From Ricordea florida (lineage: Eukaryota; Cnidaria; Anthozoa; Corallimorpharia; Ricordeidae), in assembly GCA_949710005.1 (NCBI GenBank), contig OX453272.1, positions 17,962,262-18,026,261 on the forward strand: a DNA stretch of 64,000 nt, in the 5' to 3' direction. Under the pieces are notes generated by a model. The model searched no databases and was not told where the DNA came from. It saw only the letters and a program-made list of their open reading frames with translations. Both the position numbers and the translations under genes were made by a program. Positions 1-10,700 of this stretch are shown here, piece by piece. The stretch's first letter is position 1. Every line of letters begins with the position of its first letter.

Positions 1-42
1 TCACGAATCACAATCAATCTAATTTTATTCTTAAATATTGCC

Positions 43-60
43 TTTTGCGGTATAGCAAAA
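43..60. other. Short dyad TTTTGC-GGTATA-GCAAAA
   Basis: A perfect 6-bp inverted repeat with a 6-nt loop is at monomer positions 43-60. It is intact in types A and D with AGCAAAAATCGG. It is weakened in types with GCATAA, where one arm base changes. It lies immediately before the second dyad at 74-92. A 6-bp dyad can arise by chance in AT-rich DNA, so a function is not implied. Confidence 0.5.
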
Positions 61-73
61 ATCGGCAAAGTGT

Positions 74-92
74 CAGAATTGCAAAGATTCTG
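74..92. other. Short dyad CAGAAT-TGCAAAG-ATTCTG
   Basis: A perfect 6-bp inverted repeat with a 7-nt loop is at monomer positions 74-92. It is kept in almost every monomer. The GACTCTG variant at 5355, 10709 and 11898 disrupts one pair, and the copy at 52938 changes the base just after it. The dyad lies in one of the least variable segments of the monomer. Confidence 0.5.
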
Positions 93-146
93 CAAAATAG
101 GATAAAATGACCTTTATTTCAAGGGGGTAGGTTCGTGTCTTAAACG

Positions 147-154
147 CGCATGCG
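147..154. other. Palindrome CGCATGCG, eroded in some types
   Basis: A perfect 8-bp palindrome with two CpG sites follows AACG. It is intact in A, B, D, G, H and many C copies. It is changed to CGCACGCG in some C copies, to CGCATGTG in E and to CGCATTTG in F, so this site is one of the best type markers. The E and CACGCG forms are each one transition from the palindrome. Confidence 0.6.
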
Positions 155-302
155 TAGTAGCAAAAAGTCTAAGCCTTAAGAATTACATTGAAATTAAATC
201 GTTCTAATCAAAATTTTATTCGAAACTTAAAACTTATGGTAAAATGTGCTATTACAACTAAAGAGAACATTAAAAATGCTTACATAACTTACTTACCTAG
301 AA

Positions 303-312
303 GACGGTCGTC
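303..312. other. Short dyad GACG-GT-CGTC
   Basis: A 4-bp inverted repeat around GT is present in nearly every monomer. The copy at 2380 has TCTTC (G to T at 2689), which breaks it. The dyad lies inside the exon-like segment described among the findings. Confidence 0.35.
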
Positions 313-550
313 CTGCCCATACAATCTATTATAATGCACTTTGACCAAAATCTGTGAGGCTGAGTTTCTTGACAGCCAGCTGCATGTATCGTATCTCAGC
401 GTCTAGAATGAGTATAAACACGAGATAAAGTACGTTACAAAGTACATATTAAATGCTACAACACGGTGAAAGCGGCATATTAATCGGCAATCTGTGTAAT
501 AAGCACTCGTTTGATAAAGTTTAGTACTGTGTGAGCAGTCTTCTTTACAA

Positions 551-583
551 TTAGCTGACTTAAGTAAATATATGCACAGCTAA
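551..583. other. Dyad TTAGCTG ... CAGCTAA around AT-rich core
   Basis: A perfect 7-bp inverted repeat is separated by 19 nt containing the palindrome ACTTAAGT and an AAATATAT run. This is the longest dyad I noticed in the monomer and is intact in most copies. Type F has TCAGCTG, which converts one A-T pair to a mismatch. Dyads of this kind are reported in many satellites, but binding by a protein is not shown here. Confidence 0.55.
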
Positions 584-1784
584 ACTACAATATAATCACG
601 AATCACAATCAATCTAATTTTATTCTTAAGTATTGCCTTTTGCGGTATAGCATAAGTCGGCAAAGTGTCAGAATTGCAAAGATTCTGCAAAATAGGATAA
701 AATGACCTTTATTCCAAGGGGGTAGGTTCGTGTCTTAAACGCGCATGCGTAGTGGCAAAAAGTCTAAGCCTTAAGAATTACATTGAAATTAAATCGTTCT
801 AATCAAAATTTAATTCGAAACTTAAAACGTATGGTAAAATGTGCTATTACAACTAAAGAGAACATTAAAAATGCTTCATAACTTACTTACCTAGAAGACG
901 GTCGTCCTGCCCATACAATCTCTTATAATGCATTTTGACCAAAATCTGTGAGGCTGAGTTTCTTGACAGCCAGCTGCATGTATCGTATCTCAGCGTCTAG
1001 AATGAGTATAAACACGAGATAAAGTGCGTTACAAAGTACATATTAAATGCTACAACACGGTGAAAGCGGCATATTGATCGGCCTTTTGTGTAATAAGCAC
1101 TCGTTTGATAAAGTTTAGTACTGTGTGAGCAGTCTTCTTTACAATTAGCTGACTTAAGTAAATATATCCACAGCTAAACTACAATATAATCACGAATCAC
1201 AATCAATCTAATTTTATTCTTAAGTATTGCCTTTTGCGGTATGGCATAAGACGGAAAAGTGTCAGAATTGCAAAGATTCTGCAAAATAGGATAAAATGAC
1301 CTTTATTCCAAGGGGGTAGGTTCGTGTCTTAAACGCGCATGCGTAGTGGCAAAAGGTCTAAGCCTTAAGAATTACATTGAAATTAAATCGTTCTAATCAA
1401 AATTTTATTCGAAACTTTAAACGTATGGTAAAATGTGCTATTACAACTAAAGAGAACATTAAAAATGCTTACATAACTTACTTACCTAGAAGACGGTCGT
1501 CCTGCCCATACAATCTCTTATAATGCATTTTGACCAAAATCTGTGAGGCTGAGTTTCTTGACAGCCAGCTGCATGTATCGTATCTCAGCGTCTAGAATGA
1601 GTATAAACACGAGATAAAGTGCGTTACAAAGTAAATATTAAATGCCACAACACGGTGAAAGCGGCATATTGATCGGCCTTTTGTTTAATAAGCACTCGTT
1701 TGATAAAGTTTAGTACTGTGTGAGCAGTCTTCTTTACAATTAGCTGACTTAAGTAAATATATCCACAGCTAAACTACAATATAA

Positions 1785-2379
1785 TCACGAATCACAATCA
1801 ATCTAATTTTATTCTTAAATATTGCCTTTTGCGGTATAGCAAAAATCGGCAAAGTGTCAGAATTGCAAAGATTCTGCAAAATAGGATAAAATGACCTTTA
1901 TTTCAAGGGGGTAGGTTCGTGTCTTAAACGCGCATGCGTAGTAGCAAAAAGTCTAAGCCTTAAGAATTACATTGAAATTAAATCGTTCTAATCAAAATTT
2001 TATTCGAAACTTAAAACTTATGGTAAAATGTGCTATTACAACTAAAGAGAACATTAAAAATGCTTACATAACTTACTTACCTAGAAGACGGTCGTCCTGC
2101 CCATACAATCTCTTATAATGCATTTTGACCAAAATCTGTGAGGCTGAGTTTCTTGACAGCCAGCTGCATGTATCGTATCTCAGCGTCTAGAATGAGTATA
2201 AACACGAGATAAAGTGCGTTACAAAGTAAATATTAAATGCCACAACACGGTGAAAGCGGCATATTGATCGGCCTTTTGTTTAATAAGCACTCGTTTGATA
2301 AAGTTTAGTACTGTGTGAGCAGTCTTCTTTACAATTAGCTGACTTAAGTAAATATATCCACAGCTAAACTACAATATAA
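1785..2379 (+). repeat. Reference satellite monomer, type D (595 bp)
   Basis: This copy serves as the coordinate standard, with monomer position 1 at 1785. Type D is defined by TCTTAAATATTG, AGCAAAAATCGGC, TTTCAAG, GTAGTAGC, ACTTAAAACTT, GCTTACAT, CTCTTATAATGCATTTTG, GTGCG with TAAAT and GCCAC, GATCGGCCTTTTGTTT and ATCCAC. Variation between types is not even along the unit. It is concentrated near monomer positions 33-70, 118-165, 220-235, 278-340, 437-480 and 500-515, plus one site near 574. Positions about 345-435 and 515-570 are almost invariant in all copies. Type A shares the 5' half of D and type C shares its 3' half, about 11 differences each, so D itself could be an old A/C-type recombinant or the ancestor of both. 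Confidence 0.93.
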
Positions 2380-4164
2380 TCACGAATCACAATCAATCTA
2401 ATTTTATTCTTAAATATTGCCTTTTGCGGTATAGCATAAGTCGGCAAAGTGTCAGAATTGCAAAGATTCTGCAAAATAGGATAAAATGACCTTTATTTCA
2501 AGGGCGTAGGTTCGTGTCTTAAACGCGCATGCGTAGTAGCAAAAAGTCTAAGCCTTAAGAATTACATTGAAATTAAATCGTTCTAATCAAAATTTTATTC
2601 GAAACTTAAAACTTATGGTAAAATGTGCTATTACAACTAAAGAGAACATTAAAAATGCTTACATAACTTACTTACCTAGAAGACGGTCTTCCTGCCCATA
2701 CAATCTATTATAATGCACTTTGACCAAAATCTGTGAGGCTGAGTTTCTTGACAGCCAGCTGCATGTATCGTATCTCAGCGTCTAGAATGAGTATAAACAC
2801 GAGATAAAGTACGTTACAAAGTACATATTAAATGCTACAACACGGTGAAAGCGGCATATTAATCGGCAATCTGTGTAATAAGCACTCGTTTGATAAAGTT
2901 TAGTACTGTGTGAGCAGTCTTCTTTACAATTAGCTGACTTAAGTAAATATATGCACAGCTAAACTACAATATAATCACGAATCACAATCAATCTAATTTT
3001 ATTCTTAAGTATTGCCTTTTGCGGTATGGCATAAGACGGAAAAGTGTCAGAATTGCAAAGATTCTGCAAAATAGGATAAAATGACCTTTATTCCAAGGGG
3101 GTAGGTTCGTGTCTTAAACGCGCATGCGTAGTGGCAAAAGGTCTAAGCCTTAAGAATTACATTGAAATTAAATCGTTCTAATCAAAATTTTATTCGAAAC
3201 TTTAAACGTATGGTAAAATGTGCTATTACAACTAAAGAGAACATTAAAAATGCTTACATAACTTACTTACCTAGAAGACGGTCGTCCTGCCCATACAATC
3301 TCTTATAATGCATTTTGACCAAAATCTGTGAGGCTGAGTTTCTTGACAGCCAGCTGCATGTATCGTATCTCAGCGTCTAGAATGAGTATAAACACGAGAT
3401 AAAGTGCGTTACAAAGTAAATATTAAATGCCACAACACGGTGAAAGCGGCATATTGATCGGCCTTTTGTTTAATAAGCACTCGTTTGATAAAGTTTAGTA
3501 CTGTGTGAGCAGTCTTCTTTACAATTAGCTGACTTAAGTAAATATATCCACAGCTAAACTACAATATAATCACGAATCACAATCAATCTAATTTTATTCT
3601 TAAATATTGCCTTTTGCGGTATAGCAAAAATCGGCAAAGTGTCAGAATTGCAAAGATTCTGCAAAATAGGATAAAATGACCTTTATTTCAAGGGGGTAGG
3701 TTCGTGTCTTAAACGCGCATGCGTAGTAGCAAAAAGTCTAAGCCTTAAGAATTACATTGAAATTAAATCGTTCTAATCAAAATTTTATTCGAAACTTAAA
3801 ACTTATGGCAAAATGTGCTATTACAACTAAAGAGAACATTAAAAATGCTTACATAACTTACTTACCTAGAAGACGGTCGTCCTGCCCATACAATCTCTTA
3901 TAATGCATTTTGACCAAAATCTGTGAGGCTGAGTTTCTTGACAGCCAGCTGCATGTATCGTATCTCAGCGTCTAGAATGAGTATAAACACGAGATAAAGT
4001 GCGTTACAAAGTAAATATTAAATGCCACAACACGGTGAAAGCGGCATATTGATCGGCCTTTTGTTTAATAAGCACTCGTTTGATAAAGTTTAGTACTGTG
4101 TGAGCAGTCTTCTTTACAATTAGCTGACTTAAGTAAATATATCCACAGCTAAACTACAATATAA

Positions 4165-4759
4165 TCACGAATCACAATCAATCTAATTTTATTCTTAAAT
4201 ATTGCCTTTTGCGGTATAGCAAAAATCGGCAAAGTGTCAGAATTGCAAAGATTCTGCAAAATAGGATAAAATGACCTTTATTTCAAGGGGGTAGGTTCGT
4301 GTCTTAAACGCGCATGCGTAGTAGCAAAAAGTCTAAGCCTTAAGAATTACATTGAAATTAAATCGTTCTAATCAAAATTTTATTCGAAACTTAAAACTTA
4401 TGGTAAAATGTGCTATTACAACTAAAGAGAACATTAAAAATGCTTACATAACTTACTTACCTAGAAGACGGTCGTCCTGCCCATACAATCTCTTATAATG
4501 CATTTTGACCAAAATCTGTGAGGCTGAGTTTCTTGACAGCCAGCTGCATGTATCGTATCTCAGCGTCTAGAATGAGTATAAACACGAGATAAAGTGCGTT
4601 ACAAAGTAAATATTAAATGCCACAACACGGTGAAAGCGGCATATTGATCGGCCTTTTGTTTAATAAGCACTCGTTTGATAAAGTTTAGTACTGTGTGAGC
4701 AGTCTTCTTTACAATTAGCTGACTTAAGTAAATATATGCACAGCTAAACTACAATATAA
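4165..4759 (+). repeat. Chimeric monomer: D with A-type last segment
   Basis: It matches type D through GATCGGCCTTTTGTTT but ends with ATGCAC instead of ATCCAC. One diagnostic base supports the switch, so a point mutation is also possible. It occupies the slot that holds an A-like monomer (9519) in the sister nonamer. Confidence 0.55.
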
Positions 4760-5354
4760 TCACGAATCACAATCAATCTAATTTTATTCTTAAGTATTGC
4801 CTTTTGCGGTATGGCATAAGACGGAAAAGTGTCAGAATTGCAAAGATTCTGCAAAATAGGATAAAATGACCCTTATTCCAAGGGGGTAGGTTCGTGTCTT
4901 AAACGCGCACGCGTAGTTGCAAAAGGTCTAAGCCTTAAGAATTACATTGAAATTAAATCGTTCTAATCAAAATTTTATTCGAAACTTTAAACGTATGGTA
5001 AAATGTGCTATTACAACTAAAGAGAACATTAAAAATGCTTACATAACTTACTTACCTAGAAGACGGTCGTCCTGCCCATACAATCTCTTATAATGCATTT
5101 TGACCAAAATCTGTGAGGCTGAGTTTCTTGACAGCCAGCTGCATGTATCGTATCTCAGCGTCTAGAATGAGTATAAACACGAGATAAAGTACGTTACAAA
5201 GTACATATTAAATGCTACAACACGGTGAAAGCGGCATATTAATCGGCAATCTGTGTAATAAGCACTCGTTTGATAAAGTTTAGTACTGTGTGAGCAGTCT
5301 TCTTTACAATTAGCTGACTTAAGTAAATATATGCACAGCTAAACTACAATATAA
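4760..5354 (+). repeat. Chimeric monomer: C 5' part, A 3' part
   Basis: It is C-like (GGCATAAGACGG, GCAAAAGG, ACTTTAAACG, CATTTTG) up to 5098, then A-like (GTACG, TACAT, AATCGGCAATCTGTG, ATGCAC) from 5191. The switch lies between 5099 and 5190. The same chimera with the same GACCCTTATT marker is at 10114-10708 (switch 10453-10544). A similar one with CACGCG is at 11303-11897 (switch 11642-11733). Confidence 0.82.
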
Positions 5355-5948
5355 TCACGAATCACAATCAATCTAATTTTATTCTTAAGTATTGCCTTTT
5401 GCGGTATAGCATAAGTCGGAAAAGTGTCAGAATTGCAAAGACTCTGCAAAATAGGATAAAATGACCTTTATTCCAAGGGGGTAGGTTCGTGTCTTAAACG
5501 CGCATGCGTAGTGGCAAAAAGTCTAAGCCTTAAGAATTACATTGAAATTAAATCGTTCTAATCAAAATTTTATTCGAAACTTAAAACGTATGGTAAAATG
5601 TGCTATTACAACTAAAGAGAACATTAAAAATGCTTCATAACTTACTTACCTAGAAGACGGTCGTCCTGCCCATACAATCTCTTATAATGCATTTTGACCA
5701 AAATCTGTGAGGCTGAGTTTCTTGACAGCCAGCTGCATGTATCGTATCTCAGCGTCTAGAATGAGTATAAACACGAGATAAAGTGCGTTACAAAGTACAT
5801 ATTAAATGCTACAACACGGTGAAAGCGGCATATTGATCGGCCTTTTGTGTAATAAGCACTCGTTTGATAAAGTTTAGTACTGTGTGAGCAGTCTTCTTTA
5901 CAATTAGCTGACTTAAGTAAATATATCCACAGCTAAACTACAATATAA

Positions 5949-6543
5949 TCACGAATCACAATCAATCTAATTTTATTCTTAAGTATTGCCTTTTGCGGTA
6001 TGGCATAAGACGGAAAAGTGTCAGAATTGCAAAGATTCTGCAAAATAGGATAAAATGACCTTTATTCCAAGGGGGTAGGTTCGTGTCTTAAACGCGCATG
6101 CGTAGTGGCAAAAGGTCTAAGCCTTAAGAATTACATTGAAATTAAATCGTTCTAATCAAAATTTTATTCGAAACTTAAAACTTATGGTAAAATGTGCTAT
6201 TACAACTAAAGAGAACATTAAAAATGCTTACATAACTTACTTACCTAGAAGACGGTCGTCCTGCCCATACAATCTCTTATAATGCACTTTGACCAAAATC
6301 TGTGAGGCTGAGTTTCTTGACAGCCAGCTGCATGTATCGTATCTCAGCGTCTAGAATGAGTATAAACACGAGATAAAGTACGTTACAAAGTACATATTAA
6401 ATGCTACAACACGGTGAAAGCGGCATATTAATCGGCAATCTGTGTAATAAGCACTCGTTTGATAAAGTTTAGTACTGTGTGAGCAGTCTTCTTTACAATT
6501 AGCTGACTTAAGTAAATATATCCACAGCTAAACTACAATATAA
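5949..6543 (+). repeat. Patchwork C/A monomer
   Basis: The 5' part is type C through GCAAAAGG at 6114. From 6177 it has ACTTAAAACTT, then CTCTTATAATGCAC (C-type first half, A- or F-type second half), then GTACG and AATCGGCAATCTGTG of type A, and finally ATCCAC. At least three marker switches are needed, which fits short-tract gene conversion better than one crossover. Confidence 0.7.
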
Positions 6544-7733
6544 TCACGAATCACAATCAATCTAATTTTATTCTTAAGTATTGCCTTTTGCGGTATGGCA
6601 TAAGACGGAAAAGTGTCAGAATTGCAAAGATTCTGCAAAATAGGATAAAATGACCTTTATTCCAAGGGGGTAGGTTCGTGTCTTAAACGCGCATGCGTAG
6701 TGGCAAAAGGTCTAAGCCTTAAGAATTACATTGAAATTAAATCGTTCTAATCAAAATTTTATTCGAAACTTTAAACGTATGGTAAAATGTGCTATTACAA
6801 CTAAAGAGAACATTAAAAATGCTTACATAACTTACTTACCTAGAAGACGGTCGTCCTGCCCATACAATTTCTTATAATGCATTTTGACCAAAATCTGTGA
6901 GGCTGAGTTTCTTGACAGCCAGCTGCATGTATCGTATCTCAGCGTCTAGAATGAGTATAAACACGAGATAAAGTGCGTTACAAAGTAAATATTAAATGCC
7001 ACAACACGGTGAAAGCGGCATATTGATCGGCCTTTTGTTTAATAAGCACTCGTTTGATAAAGTTTAGTACTGTGTGAGCAGTCTTCTTTACAATTAGCTG
7101 ACTTAAGTAAATATATCCACAGCTAAACTACAATATAATCACGAATCACAATCAATCTAATTTTATTCTTAAATATTGCCTTTTGCGGTATAGCAAAAAT
7201 CGGCAAAGTGTCAGAATTGCAAAGATTCTGCAAAATAGGATAAAATGACCTTTATTTCAAGGGGGTAGGTTCGTGTCTTAAACGCGCATGCGTAGTAGCA
7301 AAAAGTCTAAGCCTTAAGAATTACATTGAAATTAAATCGTTCTAATCAAAATTTTATTCGAAACTTAAAACTTATGGTAAAATGTGCTATTACAACTAAA
7401 GAGAACATTAAAAATGCTTACATAACTTACTTACCTAGAAGACGGTCGTCCTGCCCATACAATCTCTTATAATGCATTTTGACCAAAATCTGTGAGGCTG
7501 AGTTTCTTGACAGCCAGCTGCATGTATCGTATCTCAGCGTCTAGAATGAGTATAAACACGAGATAAAGTGCGTTACAAAGTAAATATTAAATGCCACAAC
7601 ACGGTGAAAGCGGCATATTGATCGGCCTTTTGTTTAATAAGCACTCGTTTGATAAAGTTTAGTACTGTGTGAGCAGTCTTCTTTACAATTAGCTGACTTA
7701 AGTAAATATATCCACAGCTAAACTACAATATAA

Positions 7734-10700
7734 TCACGAATCACAATCAATCTAATTTTATTCTTAAATATTGCCTTTTGCGGTATAGCATAAGTCGGCA
7801 AAGTGTCAGAATTGCAAAGATTCTGCAAAATAGGATAAAATGACCTTTATTTCAAGGGCGTAGGTTCGTGTCTTAAACGCGCATGCGTAGTAGCAAAAAG
7901 TCTAAGCCTTAAGAATTACATTGAAATTAAATCGTTCTAATCAAAATTTTATTCGAAACTTAAAACTTATGGTAAAATGTGCTATTACAACTAAAGAGAA
8001 CATTAAAAATGCTTACATAACTTACTTACCTAGAAGACGGTCGTCCTGCCCATACAATCTATTATAATGCACTTTGACCAAAATCTGTGAGGCTGAGTTT
8101 CTTGACAGCCAGCTGCATGTATCGTATCTCAGCGTCTAGAATGAGTATAAACACGAGATAAAGTACGTTACAAAGTACATATTAAATGCTACAACACGGT
8201 GAAAGCGGCATATTAATCGGCAATCTGTGTAATAAGCACTCGTTTGATAAAGTTTAGTACTGTGTGAGCAGTCTTCTTTACAATTAGCTGACTTAAGTAA
8301 ATATATGCACAGCTAAACTACAATATAATCACGAATCACAATCAATCTAATTTTATTCTTAAGTATTGCCTTTTGCGGTATGGCATAAGACGGAAAAGTG
8401 TCAGAATTGCAAAGATTCTGCAAAATAGGATAAAATGACCTTTATTCCAAGGGGGTAGGTTCGTGTCTTAAACGCGCATGCGTAGTGGCAAAAGGTCTAA
8501 GCCTTAAGAATTACATTGAAATTAAATCGTTCTAATCAAAATTTTATTCGAAACTTTAAACGTATGGTAAAATGTGCTATTACAACTAAAGAGAACATTA
8601 AAAATGCTTACATAACTTACTTACCTAGAAGACGGTCGTCCTGCCCATACAATCTCTTATAATGCATTTTGACCAAAATCTGTGAGGCTGAGTTTCTTGA
8701 CAGCCAGCTGCATGTATCGTATCTCAGCGTCTAGAATGAGTATAAACACGAGATAAAGTGCGTTACAAAGTAAATATTAAATGCCACAACACGGTGAAAG
8801 CGGCATATTGATCGGCCTTTTGTTTAATAAGCACTCGTTTGATAAAGTTTAGTACTGTGTGAGCAGTCTTCTTTACAATTAGCTGACTTAAGTAAATATA
8901 TCCACAGCTAAACTACAATATAATCACGAATCACAATCAATCTAATTTTATTCTTAAATATTGCCTTTTGCGGTATAGCAAAAATCGGCAAAGTGTCAGA
9001 ATTGCAAAGATTCTGCAAAATAGGATAAAATGACCTTTATTTCAAGGGGGTAGGTTCGTGTCTTAAACGCGCATGCGTAGTAGCAAAAAGTCTAAGCCTT
9101 AAGAATTACATTGAAATTAAATCGTTCTAATCAAAATTTTATTCGAAACTTAAAACTTATGGTAAAATGTGCTATTACAACTAAAGAGAACATTAAAAAT
9201 GCTTACATAACTTACTTACCTAGAAGACGGTCGTCCTGCCCATACAATCTCTTATAATGCATTTTGACCAAAATCTGTGAGGCTGAGTTTCTTGACAGCC
9301 AGCTGCATGTATCGTATCTCAGCGTCTAGAATGAGTATAAACACGAGATAAAGTGCGTTACAAAGTAAATATTAAATGCCACAACACGGTGAAAGCGGCA
9401 TATTGATCGGCCTTTTGTTTAATAAGCACTCGTTTGATAAAGTTTAGTACTGTGTGAGCAGTCTTCTTTACAATTAGCTGACTTAAGTAAATATATCCAC
9501 AGCTAAACTACAATATAATCACGAATCACAATCAATCTAATTTTATTCTTAAATATTGCCTTTTGCGGTATAGCATAAGTCGGCAAAGTGTCAGAATTGC
9601 AAAGATTCTGCAAAATAGGATAAAATGACCTTTATTTCAAGGGGGTAGGTTCGTGTCTTAAACGCGCATGCGTAGTAGCAAAAAGTCTAAGCCTTAAGAA
9701 TTACATTGAAATTAAATCGTTCTAATCAAAATTTTATTCGAAACTTAAAACTTATGGTAAAATGTGCTATTACAACTAAAGAGAACATTAAAAATGCTTA
9801 CATAACTTACTTACCTAGAAGACGGTCGTCCTGCCCATACAATCTATTATAATGCACTTTGACCAAAATCTGTGAGGCTGAGTTTCTTGACAGCCAGCTG
9901 CATGTATCGTATCTCAGCGTCTAGAATGAGTATAAACACGAGATAAAGTACGTTACAAAGTACATATTAAATGCTACAACACGGTGAAAGCGGCATATTA
10001 ATCGGCAATCTGTGTAATAAGCACTCGTTTGATAAAGTTTAGTACTGTGTGAGCAGTCTTCTTTACAATTAGCTGACTTAAGTAAATATATGCACAGCTA
10101 AACTACAATATAATCACGAATCACAATCAATCTAATTTTATTCTTAAGTATTGCCTTTTGCGGTATGGCATAAGACGGAAAAGTGTCAGAATTGCAAAGA
10201 TTCTGCAAAATAGGATAAAATGACCCTTATTCCAAGGGGGTAGGTTCGTGTCTTAAACGCGCACGCGTAGTGGCAAAAGGTCTAAGCCTTAAGAATTACA
10301 TTGAAATTAAATCGTTCTAATCAAAATTTTATTCGAAACTTTAAACGTATGGTAAAATGTGCTATTACAACTAAAGAGAACATTAAAAATGCTTACATAA
10401 CTTACTTACCTAGAAGACGGTCGTCCTGCCCATACAATCTCTTATAATGCATTTTGACCAAAATCTGTGAGGCTGAGTTTCTTGACAGCCAGCTGCATGT
10501 ATCGTATCTCAGCGTCTAGAATGAGTATAAACACGAGATAAAGTACGTTACAAAGTACATATTAAATGCTACAACACGGTGAAAGCGGCATATTAATCGG
10601 CAATCTGTGTAATAAGCACTCGTTTGATAAAGTTTAGTACTGTGTGAGCAGTCTTCTTTACAATTAGCTGACTTAAGTAAATATATGCACAGCTAAACTA

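Larger units (their letters stand above)
1..2379 (+). repeat. A-B-C-D tetramer, left end of window
   Basis: Four monomers start at 1 (A), 596 (B, 594 bp), 1190 (C) and 1785 (D). A carries CTATTATAATGCAC, GTACG, AATCGGCAATCTGTG and ATGCAC. B carries AGCATAAGTCGGC, TTTAATTC, ACTTAAAACG, GCTTCAT and GATCGGCCTTTTGTGT. C carries GGCATAAGACGGAAAAG, GCAAAAGG, ACTTTAAACG and GATCGGCCTTTTGTTT. The same four types in the same order, including the rare TTTAATTC of B, make up the right end of the window from 54723 onward. This segment is therefore probably the edge of another stretch of the same tetramer family lying to the left. Confidence 0.9.
2380..7733 (+). repeat. Nine-monomer higher-order repeat, copy 1 (5354 bp)
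   Basis: Monomer starts are 2380 (A-like, GGGCGTAGG), 2975 (C), 3570 (D), 4165 (D with an ATGCAC end), 4760 (C/A chimera), 5355 (B-like with GACTCTGC, 594 bp), 5949 (C/A chimera), 6544 (C) and 7139 (D). The order and most private markers return in the next 5354 bp: GGGCGTAGG in the first monomer, GACCCTTATT with CACGCG in the fifth, and GACTCTGC in the sixth. The two copies differ at the fourth, seventh and eighth monomers, so exchanges continued after duplication. Private single changes in this copy include G to T at 2689, T to C at 3809, G to T at 4918 and C to T at 6869. Confidence 0.88.

Noticed and set aside
121..131. Telomere-like or G-quadruplex repeat in GGGGGTAGG
   Set aside because: There is a single G run per 595 bp, without the clustered G tracts needed for a quadruplex or a telomeric tract.
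130..235. CENP-B box
   Set aside because: The TTCG-containing segments (TTCGTGTC, TTCGAAAC) lack the required spaced A and CGGG of the CENP-B box core.
240..300. Spliced-leader RNA gene on the minus strand
   Set aside because: The donor-like GTAAGTAAG is followed by CATTTTTAAT, which resembles an Sm site, but the gap between them leaves no room for the usual stem-loops. I saw no 3' hairpin, and no known leader sequence was recognised.
1..595. Hammerhead ribozyme, as found in some animal satellites
   Set aside because: GAAAC is present near 222, but no CTGANGA core was found on either strand, so the catalytic core is incomplete.
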